6,958 nucleotides of DNA from Lachnospiraceae bacterium (GTDB lineage Bacteria; Bacillota; Clostridia; Lachnospirales; Lachnospiraceae): the NCBI GenBank assembly GCA_003520105.1, contig DOVL01000133.1:1-6958 (forward strand), given 5' to 3'. Positions 1 through 5,105 of the stretch are shown here, one piece after another. A program made the translations under genes and the position numbers. The first letter of the stretch is position 1; the number at the start of each line of letters is the position of its first letter. The notes beneath the pieces are model-generated. The model had not been told where the DNA came from. It worked only from the letters and a program-made list of their open reading frames with translations, and searched no databases.

Positions 1-49
1 ACATATGCCTCCGAAGGCGTATTTTATCTACAACTGAGGAGGCATATGT
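1..49 (+). repeat. Perfect 12-bp inverted repeat (stem-loop) upstream of topB
   Basis: Positions 1-12 (ACATATGCCTCC) are the exact reverse complement of positions 38-49 (GGAGGCATATGT), separated by 25 bases. In a + strand RNA the right arm would bury the only strong Shine-Dalgarno sequence in this leader, GGAGG at 38-42. No run of T follows the right arm, so a classical intrinsic terminator is unlikely. The arm starts at the window edge, so the repeat could be longer. It could be a translation-controlling hairpin, a DNA operator with two half-sites, or the 3' end of an upstream transcript. The sequence alone does not decide. Confidence 0.6.
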
Positions 50-67
50 TTGTGAATTGCGTGGTTA

Positions 68-2146
68 ATGATGAAAAATCTGTATATAGCGGAAAAACCC
101 AGCGTTGCGCAGGAGTTTGCCAAAGCACTGGGTATAAAGAAGAGTGCATCGAACGGCTATATCGAAGAGGGCGACACCATCGTAACCTGGTGTGTCGGTC
201 ACCTCGTAAATATGAGCTACCCCGATGCCTATGATGAAAAATATAAAAAATGGTCGATGGACACCATCCCGTTTATTCCTGAAGTTTATAAATACGACGT
301 TATTCCGGCAGCCGGCAGACAGTATAAGATTGTCAGCGGGCTGCTGAATCGTGAAGACGTCGGCACTATCTATGTCTGCACAGACTCCGGACGTGAAGGA
401 GAATACATCTACAGGCTTGTTGATATGCAGGCAGGAGTAAGTGACAAGAAGGATAAACGAAGGGTATGGATAGATTCTCAGACCGAGGAGGAGATCCTTC
501 GCGGGATCCGTGAAGCGAAGCCTCTGTCGGAATATGATAACCTCAGTACTGCAGCCTACCTTCGTGCGAAGGAGGACTACCTGATGGGTATCAATTTTTC
601 GCGTGCACTGACACTGAAATATTCTTATGCGGTGAAACAGTACCTCGGAATAGATAAATGTGTTATCGCAGTCGGGCGTGTAATGACCTGCGTTCTGGGC
701 ATGATAGTAAGAAGGGAACGCGAGATCAGAGAGTTCGTTCCGACTCCGTTCTACCGTATTATCGCAAATGTTGGAAACGAAAAGGTTTCCTTCGAGGCAG
801 AGTGGCGAAGCGAGAAGGATACAAAGTATTTTGAAAGCCCACTTCTCTACAAGGAAAACGGCTTCAGAAAACGTGAGGATGCGGAGAAGCTTATCGAGGA
901 ACTGTCTCAGCCTGAACCGGTTACGATGACCTGCGAGAAGGTTGAGAAGAAGACAGAGAAGAAGAATCCTCCGATGCTTTACAACCTTGCCGAGCTTCAG
1001 AATGACTGCTCGAGGATATATAAGATAAGCCCTGCGGAAACGCTTGAAACCGTTCAGGAGCTTTACGAGAAGAAGCTTGTGACTTATCCGAGAACTGATG
1101 CGAGAGTGCTTTCGACCGCTGTTTCCAAGGAGATAGATAAGAATATCGGCGGTCTCAGAAATTATGCTCCACTCGGCGCATATGCCGACCATATTCTTAA
1201 GCAGGGCGGCTACAAAAATATAGCCAAATCGAAATATGTTAATGATAAACAGATTACCGACCACTATGCGATCATACCTACCGGACAGGGCTTTTCGGCT
1301 CTTTCGTCTCTGAGTGGTGTTAAGAAGGGAATTTACGATCTTATCGTAAGAAGATTTCTCTCAATCTTCTTCCCGCCGGCCGAATACGAGAAGTATTCGG
1401 TGAAGCTTGACCGAAACGGAGAGAAGTTCTTCGCAAGCACGAAGATCCTTTCTAAGCCGGGATATCTTATGATAGCTGACAGACGCTTCGGACAGAAGCA
1501 GGAGGACGCTGCAGGCAAGAGGGCCGGAGAGGAAGATAAGGCAGGAGATAAGCCGGATGAGGAAGCAAAGAGCGGTGATCAGGACACAAGCCAGGTTGCA
1601 AACAGCGAGGAATTCATCGAGCTTGTAAAGAGTCTGAAAAAGGGCGCGGTTCTTAACTGCAACGGCTTCACGATCAAAGAGGGAGAGACAACTCCTCCGA
1701 AACGTTACAGCTCCGGAACACTTATACTTGCAATGGAAAATGCCGGTCAGTTCATCGAGGATGAGGATCTCAGAGCCCAGATCAAGGGCAGCGGTATCGG
1801 AACCTCTGCAACCAGAGATTCCATAATCACAAAGCTTGTGAATAATAAATACATCTCCCTCAACAAGAAGACTCAGATAGTAACACCGACCTTCCTGGGT
1901 GAGATTATAAATGATGTCGTTTTATATTCCATCAACGGACTTCTCAGAGCGGATCTTACCGCAAGCTGGGAGAAAGGACTCGATATGGTTGCTTCGGGAA
2001 CCATCAGTGAGAAGGAATACAGCGACAAGATGTGCGACTATGTCAGAAAATATACTGAATTCGTTAAGGGCATAACGAATCAGAATAATATGAGATTTAT
2101 TTTTGACAAAACCGCACCGTACTACAAATCTTCCAAGAAGTACTGA
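68..2146 (+). CDS. topB: DNA topoisomerase III (type IA topoisomerase, TopB-like)
   Basis: A 692-residue protein with the type IA topoisomerase layout. The TOPRIM domain opens with NLYIAEKPSVAQ (about residues 4-15) and carries the acidic site TDSGREGE, with D106 and E110. The active-site motif KLVTYPRTD places the catalytic tyrosine at Y340. Family enzymes cut one DNA strand through a 5'-phosphotyrosine link and pass another strand, relaxing negative supercoils and decatenating replication or recombination intermediates. The second acidic position of the usual DxD is glycine, which I recall as common in TopB-type proteins (DAGREGE), so I do not read it as inactivation. A charged, Ala/Gly/Lys/Glu/Asp-rich linker at about 475-513 precedes a conserved C-terminal part (TPPKRYSSGTL, GIGTSATRD). 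There is no C-terminal cysteine cluster, hence no zinc ribbon. The start is ATG 68 or ATG 71 (MMKN). A TGA at 53-55 blocks in-frame extension, and GGAGG at 38-42 lies 25 bases away, too far for a standard site. TopB genes also occur on conjugative elements, but nothing here suggests one. Confidence 0.93.
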   Translation: MMKNLYIAEKPSVAQEFAKALGIKKSASNGYIEEGDTIVTWCVGHLVNMSYPDAYDEKYKKWSMDTIPFIPEVYKYDVIPAAGRQYKIVSGLLNREDVGTIYVCTDSGREGEYIYRLVDMQAGVSDKKDKRRVWIDSQTEEEILRGIREAKPLSEYDNLSTAAYLRAKEDYLMGINFSRALTLKYSYAVKQYLGIDKCVIAVGRVMTCVLGMIVRREREIREFVPTPFYRIIANVGNEKVSFEAEWRSEKDTKYFESPLLYKENGFRKREDAEKLIEELSQPEPVTMTCEKVEKKTEKKNPPMLYNLAELQNDCSRIYKISPAETLETVQELYEKKLVTYPRTDARVLSTAVSKEIDKNIGGLRNYAPLGAYADHILKQGGYKNIAKSKYVNDKQITDHYAIIPTGQGFSALSSLSGVKKGIYDLIVRRFLSIFFPPAEYEKYSVKLDRNGEKFFASTKILSKPGYLMIADRRFGQKQEDAAGKRAGEEDKAGDKPDEEAKSGDQDTSQVANSEEFIELVKSLKKGAVLNCNGFTIKEGETTPPKRYSSGTLILAMENAGQFIEDEDLRAQIKGSGIGTSATRDSIITKLVNNKYISLNKKTQIVTPTFLGEIINDVVLYSINGLLRADLTASWEKGLDMVASGTISEKEYSDKMCDYVRKYTEFVKGITNQNNMRFIFDKTAPYYKSSKKY

Positions 2147-2197
2147 TAATGTGATCAGTTTAGGGAACAAAAGAAAAAGTGATGTTAATGATATAAA

Positions 2198-2203
2198 TAT
2201 AAT
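2198..2203 (+). promoter_or_regulatory. Possible -10 element before the hexapeptide gene
   Basis: A perfect TATAAT lies 34 bases before the start codon at 2238, within the AT-rich 91-base gap after topB. No TTGACA-like -35 is visible at 16-18 bases upstream, where the sequence is A-rich, and there is no TG extension. No intrinsic terminator with a U-run separates the gene from topB, so readthrough from topB is equally possible. Confidence 0.35.
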
Positions 2204-2237
2204 CTAATACAAGCAAAAGTGAAGGGAGGAATAAGAT

Positions 2238-2939
2238 ATGTCAGAACATAGAGATTTATTAACGATCAGGAGGTTATACGATCTTACTCATACAGACGCG
2301 AGACCGCTTCTGGAGCAGTATACTTATCCGTGGGAGGTCCTTCATTCAATCGGCGAGTTCATCAAGCAGCTCGGCAAGAAGATTGACGAGGAATGTCCGG
2401 ATGAATACGTCAAGAGGGGCGATTCTGTGTGGATCCACAAGACTGCCGTAGTCTGGGACAGCGCATATTTTGGCGCAAATATCATTATAGGTGCGGGAAC
2501 CGAGGTTAGACAGTGCGCATTCCTTCGAGGCAATGCACTTGTAGGCAAGAACTGCGTTGTCGGCAACTCAACCGAACTGAAGAACGTCATCCTCTTCGAT
2601 AATGTTCAGGTTCCGCATTACAATTATGTCGGTGATTCGGTGCTTGGCTATAAGTCTCACATGGGAGCAGGCTCGATCACTTCAAATGTTAAGTCTGACA
2701 AGACTCTTGTAGTTGTTAAGGGCTATGATGAATACAGTGATATTCATTTCGAAACCGGCCTCAAGAAGTTTGGTGCGATGATAGGCGATAAGGTTGAAAT
2801 CGGCTGCAACAGTGTTCTCAATCCGGGTACCGTTATCGGTCGTCATACCAATGTATATCCGCTCTCTCCGATCAGAGGCTTCATCCCGGAGAAGAGCATC
2901 GTGAAGACCGGAAATGTAATAATTACCAAGTCGGAATAA
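2238..2939 (+). CDS. GlmU-like left-handed beta-helix (hexapeptide-repeat) acyltransferase-like protein
   Basis: A complete 233-residue protein. Residues 1 to about 62 look helical (YPWEVLHSIGEFIKQLGKKI). From about 64 onward there are imperfect hexapeptide turns of the left-handed parallel beta-helix type (AVVWDSAYFGANIIIGAGTE, LVGKNCVVG), ending in NPGTVIGRHTNVYP and a short tail (GFIPEKSIVK). The central stretch VGNSTELKNV followed by PHYNYVGDSVLG parallels the GlmU acetyltransferase core (VGNFVEIKN, then GHLTYLGDAEIG in the E. coli protein as I recall it), which would put H127 at the catalytic histidine. GlmU itself is about 450 residues with an N-terminal uridylyltransferase domain. That domain is absent here, so automated names such as 'UDP-GlcNAc pyrophosphorylase' would be misleading. 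An acyl transfer to a sugar, or a sugar-nucleotide-linked role, is inferred; the substrate is unknown. The start is well supported by GGAGG at 2225-2229, 8 bases before ATG. It lies 91 bases after topB and 141 bases before the next gene, with no functional tie visible. Confidence 0.85.
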   Translation: MSEHRDLLTIRRLYDLTHTDARPLLEQYTYPWEVLHSIGEFIKQLGKKIDEECPDEYVKRGDSVWIHKTAVVWDSAYFGANIIIGAGTEVRQCAFLRGNALVGKNCVVGNSTELKNVILFDNVQVPHYNYVGDSVLGYKSHMGAGSITSNVKSDKTLVVVKGYDEYSDIHFETGLKKFGAMIGDKVEIGCNSVLNPGTVIGRHTNVYPLSPIRGFIPEKSIVKTGNVIITKSE

Positions 2940-3006
2940 AGAAGGTTTGAACAAATTTAGGTTACATAATTGTGGTAAATATCAATGGAATTATACACCA
3001 CTTTTG

Positions 3007-3015
3007 TGCTATAAT
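3007..3015 (+). promoter_or_regulatory. Extended -10 promoter for the seven-helix EAL gene
   Basis: TGC followed by TATAAT (3010-3015) matches the extended -10 consensus TGnTATAAT of the housekeeping sigma factor exactly. No good TTGACA lies at 16-18 bases upstream, where the sequence is about GGAATT, but extended -10 promoters tolerate a weak -35. Transcription would begin around 3021-3023, giving a leader of roughly 60 bases that contains the stem-loop at 3029-3051 and then the ribosome binding site. Confidence 0.6.
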
Positions 3016-3028
3016 CTAACCAGTAGAA

Positions 3029-3051
3029 TTGCGCCCTAAAATAGGGCGCAA
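3029..3051 (+). other. Perfect 10-bp stem-loop in the 5' leader of the EAL gene
   Basis: TTGCGCCCTA (3029-3038) pairs perfectly with TAGGGCGCAA (3042-3051) around an AAA triloop, giving a GC-rich, stable hairpin. The bases after it (GTGTTAACTG) are not a U-run, so it is a poor intrinsic terminator. It sits downstream of the extended -10 and 19 bases before the Shine-Dalgarno region, so it would lie near the 5' end of the mRNA. An mRNA-stabilising hairpin, a protein-binding site, or a DNA operator just downstream of the promoter would each fit. Confidence 0.6.
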
Positions 3052-3069
3052 GTGTTAACTGTAAGTTGT

Positions 3070-3077
3070 GGGGTGAG
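3070..3077 (+). promoter_or_regulatory. Ribosome binding site that selects ATG 3081
   Basis: GGGGTGAG matches the GGTGA portion of the Shine-Dalgarno consensus and places its G-rich core about 7 bases before ATG 3081. The TTG at 3066 is in frame but has no such site upstream and overlaps this one, so ATG 3081 is the better start. Confidence 0.65.
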
Positions 3078-3080
3078 CTT

Positions 3081-5012
3081 ATGGGAATACTGGCTAAAAG
3101 TACAATTTATGACAGTTATTCGCCTGTTGGGGATATCGTAGTTATCGCCATGTGCTTTGTTATGCTCGTTCTGGCATACACATCTTTCGTTAGCAAGAAT
3201 AAAACGTTTCTGAAGTATAATATCATTGTTGCACTTCTTTTCGTGGCATCGCTCGCGGATATTGCATTTAATTACAAGCTGTCCGAAGTTAATTCTGCCA
3301 AGGGACATACCATTGTTTATGTTCTGAATTTTCTCTATCATTTTACCCTTTATACAAGCTTATACATGTATGTGCTTTATATAATCGATGTACAGCGCCT
3401 TGAGATCAGCAAGAAGCGACCTATTATCATTGTGTCTACATCTCTTCTTGCTGTCATCAGTGTGCTTGAGGTTCTGGGAATTACCAGAGAAACAGGCTTC
3501 CATATTGATGAAAACGGAGCGGCGTCGAGAGGTAAGGACATATTTCCGATAGGATATATAGCCTTTGTAGCTATCATTGTATTTCTCATGGTCGTTTTCA
3601 GAAACAGACTTTTCAGACAGGTTATGAGAGGCTTCTACGGAACCATGCTTATATCCTTCATAATCATCGCCATACAGTATAAGAGTAATCAGGGATCCTT
3701 TACTGTGGCAACCTTCCTGTTTCCGGCGGTTGCGATGCTCTACATCGTTCATTCCAATCCTTACAACATCGAGCTTGGCGCTATCAGTATTAGAGCCATG
3801 GAGGATATGGTCAGATACAGTTACGAGAAGAGGAAGACGCTTATATTCATGAGTCTCTATCTGAGAGAATACGATGAGGAAAATAAGCCTTTTACGAATG
3901 AGCTTCAGAAGGCCATAAGAAGGTTTGCCAGCGAGTTCTTCAAGGGAGCTGCGCTCTTCCAGGTTAGTAACGGTCATATGGTCCTTCTTGCGGATAAAGC
4001 CCAGAATGGTGATTTCGAAAACAAGATCAACAGGATGCTCAACGAGTTTGATGTTGAATATCAGAAGCTGAAACTTGATTTTAAGATCGTTTTCGGCGAG
4101 ACTGTTGATGAGATAAGCAGAAATAATGAATATGTAGCTTTTATCAGACACGTGCATAATCATATGAATATGAACGAGAAGCATCTCGTTACCATAGAGG
4201 ATATCGAGCTCTTCAATAAATACGAGTACATCCTCAAGGAACTCGCGGATATCTACCGAGGCGGAGACCTCAGAGATCCGAGAGTACTCGCGTATTGCCA
4301 GCCTGTATTTAATGTTAAGACAGGTAGATATGATACGGCCGAGGCTCTGATGAGACTTAAACTTCCTGATACCGGACTTGTATTTCCGGATCAGTTCATT
4401 CCGCTTGCCGAGCAGAATGGATACATCCACATGCTTACGAAGATCATCCTCCAGAAGACCTGCGACGAGATCAGATATCTCCTGAAGGAGGGTTATGAGG
4501 TTAATCGTATTTCTGTAAATGTATCCGTTCTTGAACTCTGGGATGATAATTTCTGCAGCGATATCTTCGAGATAATTGACGGAAGCGATATACCGAACGA
4601 GAAGATTGCGATCGAGATCACCGAGTCCCAGACTGATAAGGATTTCGATATCATGAAGAACAGGATCGATGTTCTTAAAGAGAAGGGCATCAAGTTCTAC
4701 CTCGACGACTTCGGAACCGGTTATTCAAATATGGAGAGAATTATGGAGCTTCCGTTCGACATCATCAAGTTCGACCGTTCGCTTGTTATGGCGAGTGATA
4801 CGGACAGCAAGTCAGAGATGATGGTCGGGGGTCTCGCAAATATGTTTGCAGACATGAATTACTCAGTGCTCTATGAAGGCGTTGAAAATGAAGGTGATGA
4901 GAAGAGATGTATCAATATGGCGGCATCTTACCTCCAGGGCTATAAGTATTCAAGGCCGATTCCTATCATGGAACTGAAGAACTTCTTCTCGAAGGTTGAG
5001 GAGAGCGCATAG
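3081..5012 (+). CDS. Membrane EAL-domain protein with degenerate GGDEF; probable c-di-GMP phosphodiesterase
   Basis: A 643-residue protein from ATG 3081; a TTG 15 bases upstream would add five residues but is less likely. Seven hydrophobic segments lie at about residues 17-37, 44-64, 78-102, 114-133, 154-173, 185-200 and 208-224, followed by HSNPYNIELG. Residues about 226-370 look like a GGDEF domain remnant: the signature position reads SNGHM (296-300), so cyclase activity is not expected. The EAL domain covers about 395-635 and keeps the catalytic set: E421 in EALMR, N480 in VNVS, E512 and E515 in EITE, D542/D543 in DDFGTGYS, K563 in IKFD, E599/E602 in YEGVE and Q619 in QGY. Such domains hydrolyse c-di-GMP to pGpG with divalent metal ions. 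The complete set suggests an active enzyme on the inner face of the membrane, with the helical bundle sensing an unknown cue. It has its own extended -10 promoter. The next gene, 93 bases on, also encodes an EAL protein but has a different N-terminus, so the pair is not a simple recent duplication. Confidence 0.9.
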   Translation: MGILAKSTIYDSYSPVGDIVVIAMCFVMLVLAYTSFVSKNKTFLKYNIIVALLFVASLADIAFNYKLSEVNSAKGHTIVYVLNFLYHFTLYTSLYMYVLYIIDVQRLEISKKRPIIIVSTSLLAVISVLEVLGITRETGFHIDENGAASRGKDIFPIGYIAFVAIIVFLMVVFRNRLFRQVMRGFYGTMLISFIIIAIQYKSNQGSFTVATFLFPAVAMLYIVHSNPYNIELGAISIRAMEDMVRYSYEKRKTLIFMSLYLREYDEENKPFTNELQKAIRRFASEFFKGAALFQVSNGHMVLLADKAQNGDFENKINRMLNEFDVEYQKLKLDFKIVFGETVDEISRNNEYVAFIRHVHNHMNMNEKHLVTIEDIELFNKYEYILKELADIYRGGDLRDPRVLAYCQPVFNVKTGRYDTAEALMRLKLPDTGLVFPDQFIPLAEQNGYIHMLTKIILQKTCDEIRYLLKEGYEVNRISVNVSVLELWDDNFCSDIFEIIDGSDIPNEKIAIEITESQTDKDFDIMKNRIDVLKEKGIKFYLDDFGTGYSNMERIMELPFDIIKFDRSLVMASDTDSKSEMMVGGLANMFADMNYSVLYEGVENEGDEKRCINMAASYLQGYKYSRPIPIMELKNFFSKVEESA

Positions 5013-5041
5013 TGATATCAGAAGTAATAACAGAATAGTAT

Positions 5042-5047
5042 TATAAT
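5042..5047 (+). promoter_or_regulatory. Possible -10 element before the second EAL gene
   Basis: A perfect TATAAT sits in the AT-rich gap 29 bases after the preceding stop codon. No recognisable -35 is present at the usual distance (CAGAAG at 17 bases), and there is no TG extension. If used, transcription would start near 5053-5055, so the mRNA would begin almost exactly at the base of the stem-loop at 5053-5083. Confidence 0.4.
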
Positions 5048-5052
5048 AACTT

Positions 5053-5083
5053 CGGCTTCCTGCAGTAGGGGTGCAGGGAGCCG
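5053..5083 (+). other. 12-bp stem-loop between the two EAL genes
   Basis: CGGCTTCCTGCA (5053-5064) pairs with TGCAGGGAGCCG (5072-5083) over 12 positions around a 7-base loop. The single non-Watson-Crick position (T5058 with G5078) forms a U-G wobble in a + strand RNA but an A-C mismatch in a - strand RNA, which favours a role as + strand RNA. The following TTGAATAGATT is only weakly T-rich, so an intrinsic terminator for the upstream gene is possible but not typical. Alternatively it caps the 5' end of the downstream mRNA. Confidence 0.55.
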
Positions 5084-5094
5084 TTGAATAGATT

Positions 5095-5100
5095 AAGGGG
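5095..5100 (+). promoter_or_regulatory. Ribosome binding site of the second EAL gene
   Basis: AAGGGG lies 5 bases before ATG 5106. It fixes the start of a gene whose end is outside the window and is the only strong site nearby. Confidence 0.7.
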
Positions 5101-5105
5101 ATCAA

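Noticed and set aside
1..49. Terminal inverted repeat of an insertion sequence
   Set aside because: The two arms are only 25 bases apart, and no transposase or target duplication is present.
46..234. 62-codon + strand frame starting right after GGAGG
   Set aside because: It overlaps topB out of frame, only 3 bases separate the GGAGG from its ATG, and its product shows no recognisable features. It is kept only as a possible leader frame in the findings.
65..1264. Long open frame (399 codons) on the - strand opposite topB
   Set aside because: It lies wholly antisense to a strongly supported topoisomerase gene, its product has no recognisable domain, and its length follows from the codon bias of the + strand gene.
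2142..2159. ACTGAT/ATCAGT 6-bp hairpin at the end of topB
   Set aside because: The stem is short and AT-rich, overlaps the stop codon, and has no U-run, so it is too weak to call a terminator.
2966..2994. ATAATT/AATTAT dyad upstream of the extended -10
   Set aside because: Six AT-only bases per arm in AT-rich DNA are expected by chance; no further symmetry supports an operator.
2940..3080. c-di-GMP riboswitch (GEMM type) before the first EAL gene
   Set aside because: The leader after the predicted start is only about 60 bases and holds one simple hairpin; the conserved GEMM core and its two-helix layout are not seen.
3066..3080. TTG start at 3066 for the first EAL gene
   Set aside because: It has no Shine-Dalgarno upstream and overlaps the ribosome site that serves ATG 3081.
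3360..4430. Long open frame (356 codons) on the - strand opposite the first EAL gene
   Set aside because: It is antisense to a clear EAL protein, has no family motif and no credible ribosome site; it is a shadow of + strand codon use.
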